From assembly GCA_026996935.1 (NCBI GenBank), contig JALWJW010000285.1:1-12799 (forward strand): a stretch of DNA of 12,799 nucleotides. Direction: 5' to 3'. Under the pieces are notes generated by a model, which saw only the letters and a program-made list of their open reading frames with translations, did not search any database and had not been told where the DNA came from. Positions 6,124 through 12,344 of this stretch are shown in pieces. Source of the stretch: Hyphomicrobiales bacterium (GTDB lineage: Bacteria > Pseudomonadota > Alphaproteobacteria > Rhizobiales > Aestuariivirgaceae). The translations under genes and the position numbers were made by a program. Every line of letters begins with the position of its first letter. The first letter of the stretch is position 1.

Positions 6124-6756
6124 ATGAAAACTGACGTCCAAACACTTGATGCGAAAAAAGCCGGTAGCGTAGATTTGCCAGATAGCATTTTTGGCCTTGA
6201 ACCACGCGCTGATATTTTGCACCGTATGGTGAATTACCAATTGGCTAAACGCCAAGCTGGTACTCACCAAACTAAAACTCGTGGCGAAATTTCTCGTACG
6301 GGTGCCAAATTAGGTAACCAGAAAGGCGGCGGCGGCGCTCGTCACGGTTCTAAACGTTCTGGTATCTTTATTGGTGGTGCAAAAGCATTTGGTCCCAAAA
6401 CACGTAGCCATGCGATTGGTATGCCTAAAAAGATGCGTGCATTAGCGCTACGTCATGCACTTTCTTCAAAGGCGAAATCATCTGAATTGATTATCTTGGA
6501 AAATGGCGATTTAAAATCTCCTAAAACTAAAGATATGAAGGATGCTTTGGCAAAGCTTGGTATCGACAATGCGTTGATTATCGATGGTGCTGATGTGAAC
6601 CAGAATCTTGTTCGTGGCGCGAGCAATGTAATGAATATTGATGTGCTTCCTGTTCAGGGGATCAACACTTACGATATTTTGCGTCGCCATAAACTTGTAT
6701 TGACCAAGTCTGCACTTGAGGCTCTAGAGGCTCGTTTTGAAGGATCGGTCAAATGA
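6124..6756 (+). CDS. rplD: 50S ribosomal protein L4
   Basis: L4 binds 23S rRNA domain I, and its long loop forms part of the exit-tunnel constriction; in E. coli it also represses the S10 operon. The 210-aa product shows IFGLEPRADILHRMVNYQLA (residues 22-41), the tunnel loop (about 50-95), PKKMRALALRHALSSKA, and a C-terminus with VLPVQGINTYDILRRHKLVLT. The loop reads GNQKGGGGARHGS (64-76) where many bacteria have (W/Y)RQKGTGRARxGS, so Arg, Thr and a second Arg are replaced. The SD AAGGG (6111-6115) overlaps the rplC stop. The last four bases (ATGA) overlap rplW. Confidence 0.97.
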   Translation: MKTDVQTLDAKKAGSVDLPDSIFGLEPRADILHRMVNYQLAKRQAGTHQTKTRGEISRTGAKLGNQKGGGGARHGSKRSGIFIGGAKAFGPKTRSHAIGMPKKMRALALRHALSSKAKSSELIILENGDLKSPKTKDMKDALAKLGIDNALIIDGADVNQNLVRGASNVMNIDVLPVQGINTYDILRRHKLVLTKSALEALEARFEGSVK

Positions 6757-7046
6757 GTAAAGAAAAATATTACAATACGATTGTTTCGCCAGTGATTTCT
6801 GAAAAATCGACAATGGCTGCCGAGCACAATCAAGTGGTCTTTAATGTTGCAAAAACAGCTACGAAGCCACAAATTAAAGCGGCTATTGAAGGATTGTTCG
6901 GCGTTGAAGTTAAAGCCGTCAATACTTTGGTTCGCAAAGGTAAAGAAAAAAGGTTCAAGGGTGTTGTAGGCCGCCAAATTGATATTAAAAAGGCGATTGT
7001 AACACTTAAAGAAGGTCACTCAATTGATGTGACTACCGGACTGTAA
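6753..7046 (+). CDS. rplW: 50S ribosomal protein L23
   Basis: L23 lies at the tunnel exit and is the docking site for trigger factor and the signal recognition particle. The 97-aa product has the family start IVSPVISEKS (residues 10-19), in which E17 corresponds to the trigger-factor contact Glu of E. coli. It continues with VVFNVAKTATKPQIKAAIEGLFGVEVKAVNT and a basic KGKEKRFKG loop. It overlaps rplD by 4 nt (ATGA), and its SD AAGGA (6740-6744) lies inside rplD, so the two are translationally coupled. Confidence 0.97.
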   Translation: MSKEKYYNTIVSPVISEKSTMAAEHNQVVFNVAKTATKPQIKAAIEGLFGVEVKAVNTLVRKGKEKRFKGVVGRQIDIKKAIVTLKEGHSIDVTTGL

Positions 7047-7069
7047 GATTGAAAAGCTGAGGCGCTATT

Positions 7070-7906
7070 ATGGCACTTAAGAAGTATAAACCCAGAACCC
7101 CGAGCTTGCGCCAATTGGTGACAGTTGACCGCTCAGGTTTGTGGAAGGGAAAGCCAGTTAAAACTCTTACTGTGGGTTTGACTAAATCTGGTGGTCGCAA
7201 CAATAACGGTCGCGTTACAGCGTTTAACCGTGGTGGTGGCCATAAGCGGACTTACCGCAAGATTGATTTCAAACGTACAAAGTTTGATATGAAAGCAACA
7301 GTGGAACGTTTGGAATATGATCCGAACCGTACAGCTTTTATTGCTTTGATTAAATATGAAGACGGTGAATTGGCCTATATTCTGGCTCCTCAGCGTTTGA
7401 ATGTTGGTGATAGCGTTATTGCTGGTGAAAAAGTTGATGTGAAACCTGGTAATGCTATGCCACTTCGCTCAATTCCAATCGGAACAATTGTTCACAATGT
7501 TGAATTGAAAGTAGGCAAGGGCGGTCAGATTGCTCGTTCTGCTGGTACTTATGTTCAATTCATTGGTCGTGATCAGGGATATGCTTTGCTTCGTTTGCGT
7601 TCTGGTGAAACCCGTATGGTTCGCGCCGAATGTATGGCAACGATTGGTTCAGTATCTAATTCAGATCATTCGAACATTAACCTTGGTAAAGCTGGCCGTA
7701 GTCGCTGGTTGGGCCGTCGTCCTAATGTTCGTGGCGTTGTTAAAAACCCTGTCGATCACCCACACGGTGGTGGTGAGGGGCGTACATCAGGTGGTCGTCA
7801 TCCGGTGACACCCTGGGGTAAGCCAACCAAGGGTAAGAAAACACGTTCTAATAAAACGACTGATAAGTACATTGTACGTTCACGTCATAAACGTAAGAAG
7901 AGATAA
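7070..7906 (+). CDS. rplB: 50S ribosomal protein L2
   Basis: L2 is one of the most conserved ribosomal proteins and is needed for subunit joining and peptidyl transferase activity. The 278-aa product has the full family layout: an N-terminal basic part with GRNNNGRVTAFNRGGGHKR (residues 42-60), an OB-like core ending IPIGTIVHNVE (135-145), an SH3-like part, and the motif NPVDHPHGGGEGRTSGGRHP (226-245). H230 corresponds to the His (229 in E. coli) shown to matter for activity. It ends in a basic tail (SRHKRKKR). GAGG (7059-7062) lies 7 nt before the ATG; the gap from rplW is 23 nt. Confidence 0.98.
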   Translation: MALKKYKPRTPSLRQLVTVDRSGLWKGKPVKTLTVGLTKSGGRNNNGRVTAFNRGGGHKRTYRKIDFKRTKFDMKATVERLEYDPNRTAFIALIKYEDGELAYILAPQRLNVGDSVIAGEKVDVKPGNAMPLRSIPIGTIVHNVELKVGKGGQIARSAGTYVQFIGRDQGYALLRLRSGETRMVRAECMATIGSVSNSDHSNINLGKAGRSRWLGRRPNVRGVVKNPVDHPHGGGEGRTSGGRHPVTPWGKPTKGKKTRSNKTTDKYIVRSRHKRKKR

Positions 7907-7919
7907 AGGGTAAGCTCTA

Positions 7920-8195
7920 ATGGCACGTTCATTAAAAAAAGGCCCGTTCGTTGACGGGTATCTGTTGAAGAAAGTAGAAGTGGCACGCGAATCTGGTCGT
8001 AATCAGTCGATTAAGACCTGGAGCCGCCGCTCAGTTATTCTTCCTCAGTTTGTTGGGTTGACCTTTGCTGTTCATAATGGCCACAAACATGTGCCTGTTA
8101 CGGTTAGTGAAGACATGGTAGGTCACAAGCTTGGTGAGTTTTCACCAACACGTACATATTATGGCCATGGTGCTGATAAGAAGGCAAAACGATGA
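7920..8195 (+). CDS. rpsS: 30S ribosomal protein S19
   Basis: S19 sits in the 30S head with S13 and touches the A-site tRNA and the inter-subunit bridge. The 91-aa product is complete: MARSLKKGPFVDGYLLKKV (residues 1-19), IKTWSRRSVILPQFVGLTFAVHNG, VTVSEDMVGHKLGEFSPTRT and a basic tail. The SD AAGGG (7906-7910) begins within the rplB stop codon, 9 nt before ATG. The last four bases overlap rplV as ATGA. Confidence 0.98.
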   Translation: MARSLKKGPFVDGYLLKKVEVARESGRNQSIKTWSRRSVILPQFVGLTFAVHNGHKHVPVTVSEDMVGHKLGEFSPTRTYYGHGADKKAKR

Positions 8196-8572
8196 GTAAG
8201 AAATCACGTAAAAGAGCTCTTGCAGATAACGAAGCTAAAGCGGTTACTCGCCTTATTCGTATTTCTCCAAACAAGCTCAACATAGTTGCTAGCGGTATTC
8301 GCGGCTCGAAAGTAGAGAAGGCTCTTGCCGATCTTGAATTTTCTCACAAGAGAATTGCCAAGGACGTTAAAAAGACTCTTGAAACGGCGATTGCTAATGC
8401 TGAAAATAATCACGGTTTAGACATCAACGCTCTTGTTGTTGCTGAAGCTTATGTTGGTAAAAATTTAGTGATGAAACGCTGGCAGCCACGTGCGCGTGGC
8501 CGGGTTGGCAAAATTGAAAAGTTTTTCAGTCAATTGACGATTATCGTCAGAGAAGTTGAGGAAGCAGCCTGA
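8192..8572 (+). CDS. rplV: 50S ribosomal protein L22
   Basis: L22 contacts all domains of 23S rRNA, and its long beta-hairpin lines the exit tunnel opposite L4. The 126-aa product has VTRLIRISPNKLNIVASGIRG (residues 18-38), a KTLETAIANAENN helix (61-73) and the hairpin NLVMKRWQPRARGRVGKIEK (91-110). The MKR triplet (94-96), whose loss gives macrolide resistance in E. coli, is intact. The N-terminus is longer and more basic than in E. coli (110 aa). The SD AAGG (8181-8184) lies in the end of rpsS, which it overlaps by 4 nt; the stop TGA shares one base with the rpsC ATG. Confidence 0.97.
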   Translation: MSKKSRKRALADNEAKAVTRLIRISPNKLNIVASGIRGSKVEKALADLEFSHKRIAKDVKKTLETAIANAENNHGLDINALVVAEAYVGKNLVMKRWQPRARGRVGKIEKFFSQLTIIVREVEEAA

Positions 8573-9294
8573 TGGGTCAAAAAGTAAATCCAATCGGTAT
8601 GCGGCTTGGTATTAACCGCACTTGGGATAGTCGTTGGTATGCTGAAGGTGCTGAATATGGTAATTTGCTTCACGAAGATATTCGTATTCGCAAATTTCTA
8701 ACAGCAAAACTTAAGCAAGCTGGTGTTTCACGGATCATTATTGAGCGTCCGCACAAGAAATGTCGTGTGACAATCTATTCTGCTCGTCCAGGTGTTGTTA
8801 TTGGCAAAAAAGGCGCTGATATCGAAAAATTACGTCAACAGATTATGAAAATTACATCTGCAGATGTGCATTTGAATATTGTTGAAGTACGCAAACCTGA
8901 AATTGATGCAACACTTGTTGCTGAAAATATTGCACAACAACTTGAACGCCGTGTGGCATTCCGTCGTGCAATGAAACGGGCTGTGCAGTCTGCACTTCGT
9001 ATGGGTGCCGGTGGTATTCGTATCAATGCAGGTGGTCGTTTAGGTGGTGCTGAGATTGCACGTGTTGAATGGTATCGTGAAGGCCGTGTGCCATTGCATA
9101 CTCTTCGTGCAGATATTGATTATGGTACTGCAGAAGCTCTTACAGCTTATGGCATTATTGGCCTAAAGGTGTGGATCTTTAAAGGTGAAATTCTTGAACA
9201 CGATCCATCGGCGCATGAGCGTCGTATCAAGGAGGCCCAAGAAGGTGGTCGCCCTGGTGGTCGTGGCGGACGTAGGGATAATCGCCGGAATTAG
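8572..9294 (+). CDS. rpsC: 30S ribosomal protein S3
   Basis: S3 lines the mRNA entry channel and, with S4, contributes to mRNA unwinding. The 240-aa product begins MGQKVNPIGMRLGI, has a type II KH domain with the GxxG loop GKKG (residues 78-81), the helicase residues R131, R132 and K135 at the same positions as in E. coli, and the C-terminal domain GGRLGGAEIARVEWYREGRV (154-173). The tail from about 216 is rich in Arg and Gly (GGRPGGRGGRRDNRRN). TGATG joins it to rplV with a one-base overlap; GAGGA (8558-8562) is the SD. A 32-nt gap follows. Confidence 0.98.
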   Translation: MGQKVNPIGMRLGINRTWDSRWYAEGAEYGNLLHEDIRIRKFLTAKLKQAGVSRIIIERPHKKCRVTIYSARPGVVIGKKGADIEKLRQQIMKITSADVHLNIVEVRKPEIDATLVAENIAQQLERRVAFRRAMKRAVQSALRMGAGGIRINAGGRLGGAEIARVEWYREGRVPLHTLRADIDYGTAEALTAYGIIGLKVWIFKGEILEHDPSAHERRIKEAQEGGRPGGRGGRRDNRRN

Positions 9295-9326
9295 TTTCGG
9301 TAGATTAAGGACTTAGGAAATATAAA

Positions 9327-9740
9327 ATGCTGCAACCAAAGCGCACAAAATTCCGCAAGCAACATAAAGGCCGTATTCATGGCGTTGCTAAAGGTGGTAC
9401 GGATCTTAATTTTGGTACTTATGGCCTTAAAGCCTTGGAACCAGAACGGGTAACATCTCGTCAAATCGAAGCTGCTCGTCGGGCAATGACACGTCATATG
9501 AAACGTGCCGGTCGCGTGTGGATTAGAATTTTCCCTGATTTACCGGTTTCAAAGAAACCTGCTGAGGTTCGGATGGGTAAAGGTAAGGGTTCTATTGAAT
9601 TCTGGTGTGCTCGTGTGAAACCTGGTCGGATCATGTTTGAGATCGACGGTGTATCACGTGAAGTTGCGCAAGAGGCTCTTCGCCTTGCAGCGGCAAAATT
9701 ACCAATCAAAACGCGTTTCGTCGCGCGTTTGGGTGAGTAA
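9327..9740 (+). CDS. rplP: 50S ribosomal protein L16
   Basis: L16 helps organise the A site and tRNA accommodation on the 50S subunit. The 137-aa product is full length: MLQPKRTKFRKQHKGR (residues 1-16), LKALEPERVTSRQIEAARRA (34-53), RVWIRIFPDLPVSKKP and VRMGKGKGSIEFW (81-93). R82 corresponds to the Arg hydroxylated in E. coli L16. AGGA (9315-9318) lies 8 nt before the ATG, and another AAGGA (9307-9311) lies further upstream. The gap to rpmC is 11 nt. Confidence 0.98.
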   Translation: MLQPKRTKFRKQHKGRIHGVAKGGTDLNFGTYGLKALEPERVTSRQIEAARRAMTRHMKRAGRVWIRIFPDLPVSKKPAEVRMGKGKGSIEFWCARVKPGRIMFEIDGVSREVAQEALRLAAAKLPIKTRFVARLGE

Positions 9741-9751
9741 AGGTTAAGACT

Positions 9752-9955
9752 ATGAAAGCCAAAGATGTAAAACAACTAACCGATGATCAATTGCAAGACA
9801 AGTTGATCGAGTTGAAGAAAGAGCAGTTTAACCTGCGGTTTCAAGCAGCGACCGGTTCAATCGAAAATTCAGCTCGGGTTCGTCAGGTACGTCGCGGTGT
9901 TGCTCGGATTAAGACCGTGCAAAACGAACGTGCAAGTCAAGCAACAGCCAAGTGA
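9752..9955 (+). CDS. rpmC: 50S ribosomal protein L29
   Basis: L29 is a small helical-hairpin protein near the tunnel exit next to L23. The 67-aa product has the typical KAKDVKQLTDDQLQDKLIEL (residues 2-21), KKEQFNLRFQAATG (22-35) and RVRQVRRGVARIKTV. The SD AAAGG (9739-9743) overlaps the rplP stop codon. It ends with two in-frame stops, TGA (9953) and TAA (9956). Several CGG Arg codons make its codon use less biased than that of fusA and tuf. Confidence 0.97.
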   Translation: MKAKDVKQLTDDQLQDKLIELKKEQFNLRFQAATGSIENSARVRQVRRGVARIKTVQNERASQATAK

Positions 9956-9973
9956 TAACGGAGTTTAAGTCAG

Positions 9974-10210
9974 ATGCCTAAACGCATTCTACAAGGTGTG
10001 GTTATCAGTGACAAAAACGACAAGACTATCGTTGTCAATGTCGAGCGTCGCTTCACACATCCAGTGATGAAAAAAACTGTTCGTCGGACCAAAAAATATC
10101 AGGCCCATGACGAAAACAATACAGCTAAAGCTGGGGAAGTCGTCCGCATTCAAGAGTGCAGACCATTTTCTAAAAATAAGACATGGACTTTACTCGGTAA
10201 AGTCGAGTAG
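9974..10210 (+). CDS. rpsQ: 30S ribosomal protein S17
   Basis: S17 is a primary 16S rRNA-binding protein of the 30S body with an OB fold. The 78-aa product has MPKRILQGVVISDKNDKTI (residues 1-19), VERRFTHPVMKKTVRRTKKY (23-42), HDENNTAKAGEVVRIQECRP (45-64) and KTWTLLGKVE at the end. GGAG (9960-9963) lies 10 nt before ATG. It is the last gene of the S10 operon; a 93-nt gap follows. Codon use begins to change here (3 of 10 Val codons are GTT). Confidence 0.97.
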   Translation: MPKRILQGVVISDKNDKTIVVNVERRFTHPVMKKTVRRTKKYQAHDENNTAKAGEVVRIQECRPFSKNKTWTLLGKVE

Positions 10211-10303
10211 AGAACGAATTAGCGGATTGATTTTTGAATCGATCTTTAAGAGTAACAGTAAACTCAATGACGGGTTTACAGCGATAACATTACGGGTGTT
10301 GCC
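10211..10303 (+). promoter_or_regulatory. S10/spc operon gap with hairpin
   Basis: This is the longest gap inside the ribosomal cluster. GTAAACTC (10258-10265) and GGGTTTAC (10272-10279) form an 8-bp stem with one G-U pair and a 6-nt loop. No T-run follows, so it is not a terminator. Weak -35-like boxes (TTGATT 10227, TTGAAT 10234) have no convincing -10 at 16-18 bp, so I cannot call a promoter. A regulatory or RNA-processing site at the start of the spc operon is plausible. Confidence 0.4.
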
Positions 10304-10672
10304 ATGATACAGGCAGAAACAAATCTCGACGTCGCAGACAATTCCGGAGCACGCCGGGTGCAATGCATCAAAGTGCTAGGTGGGTCGAAGCGCAGATATG
10401 CACGGGTAGGCGATATTATCGTCGTATCTGTGAAAGATGCAATTCCACGCGGTAAAGTCAAAAAAGGCGTCGTCATGCGTGCGGTAGTCGTGCGCACGGC
10501 AAAAGATATTCAACGCCGTGACGGTTCGGTAATACGCTTTGACCGCAATGCAGCGGTTTTGGTGAATGCACAAGGTGAACCGGTCGGAACACGTATTTTC
10601 GGCCCAGTGCCTCGTGAACTACGTGCTAAAAATCACATGAAAATTGTGTCTCTAGCACCGGAGGTTTTATGA
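10304..10672 (+). CDS. rplN: 50S ribosomal protein L14
   Basis: L14 lies at the subunit interface, forms bridges to 16S rRNA and is the binding site of the silencing factor RsfS. The 122-aa product is canonical: MIQAETNLDVADNSGARRVQ (residues 1-20), KVLGGSKRRYARVGDII, VVVRTAKDIQRRDGS (61-75), and the ending PRELRAKNHMKIVSLAPEVL. The SD is weak (GGGTG, 10294-10298). Codon use differs from fusA and tuf: only 2 of 20 Val codons are GTT, 9 of 12 Ala codons are GCA, and CGC (7) exceeds CGT (5) among 15 Arg codons. Its stop overlaps the rplX start region. It is the first gene of the spc operon. Confidence 0.98.
   Translation: MIQAETNLDVADNSGARRVQCIKVLGGSKRRYARVGDIIVVSVKDAIPRGKVKKGVVMRAVVVRTAKDIQRRDGSVIRFDRNAAVLVNAQGEPVGTRIFGPVPRELRAKNHMKIVSLAPEVL
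10660..10664 (+). promoter_or_regulatory. Shine-Dalgarno GGAGG deciding the rplX start
   Basis: GGAGG lies 7 nt before the ATG at 10672 and only 4 nt before an adjacent ATG at 10669. The spacing favours 10672, though initiation at either is possible. Confidence 0.6.
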
Positions 10673-10992
10673 TGTCCAGGAAGTTGAAAATCAGAAAAGG
10701 TGACCGCGTCCGCGTTGTCACCGGTAAAGACAAAGGTAAAACTGGTAGTGTTTTATCTGTTTTTCCAAAAAACAATAAAGCGGTTGTTCAAGGTATTAAC
10801 GTTTCAAAACGTCATACTAAACAAACAGCCCAACAAGAAGGCGGCATCATCACTAAAGAAATGCCGATGGATATTTCTAATCTGGCGTTGCTTGATCCTA
10901 AGGATGACAAGCCAACACGGGTTGGGTTTAAAACTGTTGATGGTAGCAAGGTAAGATTTGCCAAACGCTCCGGTGAGGTTATCGATGGCTGA
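10672..10992 (+). CDS. rplX: 50S ribosomal protein L24
   Basis: L24 starts 50S assembly by binding the 5' end of 23S rRNA and sits near the tunnel exit. From the ATG at 10672 the product has 106 aa. It opens with a KOW motif, KIRKGDRVRVVTGKDKGKTG (residues 6-25), followed by KAVVQGINVSKRHTK (36-50) and GGIITKEMPMDISNLALLDP. An adjacent upstream ATG at 10669 would add one Met and give an ATGA overlap with rplN; I prefer 10672 because of the GGAGG spacing. The 3' end overlaps rplE by 8 nt, and the rplE SD lies inside this gene. Codon use returns to GTT-rich within its first 25 codons. Confidence 0.96.
   Translation: MSRKLKIRKGDRVRVVTGKDKGKTGSVLSVFPKNNKAVVQGINVSKRHTKQTAQQEGGIITKEMPMDISNLALLDPKDDKPTRVGFKTVDGSKVRFAKRSGEVIDG
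10975..10978 (+). promoter_or_regulatory. Shine-Dalgarno GAGG deciding the rplE start
   Basis: GAGG lies 6 nt before the ATG at 10985, inside rplX. The frame is open further upstream to an ATG at 10958, but that start would place the SD inside the coding sequence and add nine residues not typical of L5. Confidence 0.7.
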
Positions 10993-11557
10993 TTCATATA
11001 CACCACGTCTGAAAACGCACTATAACGATGAAGTGCGTAAGCAGTTGATTGAAAAATTTGGTTACACAAATCCGATGCAAGTTCCCAAACTTGAGAAAAT
11101 CGTTCTCAATATGGGTGTTGGCGGCGCGGTAGGTGACAGCAAGCTGGTAAAGCAGGCTGTGGAAGAAATGGCCAAAATTGCCGGTCAAAAACCTGTTACA
11201 ACAATGGCTCGTAAGTCAATCGCGACGTTTAAATTGCGTGAAGGTATGCCAATTGGTGTTAAAGTGACACTGCGCGGCGATCGCATGTTTGAGTTTCTTG
11301 ATCGTTTGATCACGATTGCGCTTCCACGTGTTCGCGATTTCAGGGGTCTTAAAGACAAAGCGTTTGATGGTCGTGGCAACTACGCCATGGGTATTGTTGA
11401 ACATATTGTTTTCCCGGAAATCGATTACGATAAGATTGACAAGGTTTGGGGCTTTGATATTGCTATTTGCACAAGTGCAGATACTGATGCAGAAGCAAAA
11501 GCATTGCTCGATGGATTTAATTTCCCGTTTCGTCAAAAAAGCCAGCAGGCTGCTTAA
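10985..11557 (+). CDS. rplE: 50S ribosomal protein L5
   Basis: L5 carries 5S rRNA into the central protuberance and contacts the P-site tRNA. The product has 190 aa from the ATG at 10985, starting MADSYTPRLKTHYNDEVRKQ. It contains NPMQVPKLEKIVLNMGVG (residues 29-46), GQKPVTTMARKSIATFKLRE, GMPIGVKVTLRGDRMFEFLD, RVRDFRGLKDKAFDGRGNYA and VFPEIDYDKIDKVWG, all in family order. The start overlaps the rplX end by 8 nt, which implies tight coupling. In E. coli the S8 repressor target lies at the start of rplE; I could not identify a convincing counterpart by eye. A 28-nt gap precedes rpsN. Confidence 0.97.
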   Translation: MADSYTPRLKTHYNDEVRKQLIEKFGYTNPMQVPKLEKIVLNMGVGGAVGDSKLVKQAVEEMAKIAGQKPVTTMARKSIATFKLREGMPIGVKVTLRGDRMFEFLDRLITIALPRVRDFRGLKDKAFDGRGNYAMGIVEHIVFPEIDYDKIDKVWGFDIAICTSADTDAEAKALLDGFNFPFRQKSQQAA

Positions 11558-11585
11558 GCGAAACCTAGTTTGAAAGGCTCTCAAG

Positions 11586-11891
11586 ATGGCGAAAAATAGC
11601 GCGATTTTGAATAATAATAAACGTAAACGTTTGGCGGCAAAATATGCCGATAAGCGGGCGGCTTTGAAGGCGATGACCAAAGACATGAATTTGTCTATGG
11701 AAGAACGCTTTAATGCACAGCTTAAACTAGCTGAGTTGCCACGTAACTCATCAAAAACTCGCGTGCGTAATCGCTGTGAAGTTTCTGGTCGTCCTCGTGG
11801 CTACTATCGCAAGGTCAAGATGTCTCGTATCGCGTTGCGTGATTTGGCATCACAAGGTTTAATCCCAGGCATGACTAAGTCGAGCTGGTAA
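11586..11891 (+). CDS. rpsN: 30S ribosomal protein S14 (zinc-independent form)
   Basis: S14 belongs to the 30S head and is needed late in assembly. The 101-aa product has the long form without CxxC pairs, so it does not bind zinc, as is normal for proteobacteria. Its motifs are NNNKRKRLAAKYADKRAALK (residues 9-28), RNRCEVSGRPRGYYRKVKMS (62-81) and RIALRDLASQGLIPGMTKSSW at the end. GAAAGG (11572-11577) lies 8 nt before ATG. It lies between rplE and rpsH as in the usual spc operon. Confidence 0.98.
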   Translation: MAKNSAILNNNKRKRLAAKYADKRAALKAMTKDMNLSMEERFNAQLKLAELPRNSSKTRVRNRCEVSGRPRGYYRKVKMSRIALRDLASQGLIPGMTKSSW

Positions 11892-11917
11892 GAAGAGATT
11901 TTAAGGAGAAACGGCAA

Positions 11918-12316
11918 ATGAGTACGACAGATCCAGTCGGTGATATGCTCACCCGTATCAGAAACGCACAAATGCGTGGTAAAAGTAAAGTTGCAGCACC
12001 TGCTTCTCGCTTTCGCGCCAGCGTTCTTGACGTGTTAGAATCAGAAGGCTTCATTCGCGGTTATGCGAAAGTGGACTATGATGGTGGAAAGTCTGATCTT
12101 GAAATTGAGTTGAAATACTATGATGGAGAGCCAGTCATTCGCGAAATTAAACGGGTTTCAAAACCTGGGCGTCGCGTGTATACACCAATCGAAGATTTAG
12201 CGACTGTTTATAACGGTCTTGGTATTTCGATTTTGTCAACTTCAAAAGGTGTGATGTCTGATACATCTGCACGTGATGAAAACGTTGGCGGTGAAGTAAT
12301 TTGTACGGTCTTTTAA
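11918..12316 (+). CDS. rpsH: 30S ribosomal protein S8
   Basis: S8 binds the central domain of 16S rRNA and, in E. coli, represses the spc operon by binding its mRNA. The 132-aa product has DPVGDMLTRIRNAQMRGKSK (residues 5-24), VLDVLESEGFIRGY, VSKPGRRVYTPIEDL and the C-terminal rRNA-binding motif ISILSTSKGVMSD followed by NVGGEVICTVF. The SD is one of the best in the window, TAAGGAG (11902-11908), 9 nt before ATG. The stop codon falls in the loop of a perfect hairpin (12306-12328). Confidence 0.98.
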   Translation: MSTTDPVGDMLTRIRNAQMRGKSKVAAPASRFRASVLDVLESEGFIRGYAKVDYDGGKSDLEIELKYYDGEPVIREIKRVSKPGRRVYTPIEDLATVYNGLGISILSTSKGVMSDTSARDENVGGEVICTVF

Positions 12317-12328
12317 TTTTAAAGACCG
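12306..12328 (+). repeat. Hairpin around the rpsH stop codon
   Basis: CGGTCTTT (12306-12313) and AAAGACCG (12321-12328) are perfect inverse complements separated by 7 nt, TAATTTT, which begins with the rpsH stop codon. No T-run follows on either strand, so it is not a typical terminator. The hairpin ends 5 nt before the rplF SD (AAGGA, 12334-12338). Confidence 0.6.
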
Positions 12329-12344
12329 CGTGAAAGGAAAACCC

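Noticed and set aside
10258..10279. Hairpin before rplN as a terminator
   Set aside because: There is no T-run after the stem on the plus strand.
10958..10984. Upstream ATG for rplE giving nine extra residues
   Set aside because: It would put the GAGG SD inside the coding region and lengthen the overlap with rplX; MADSYTPRLK matches the usual L5 start region.
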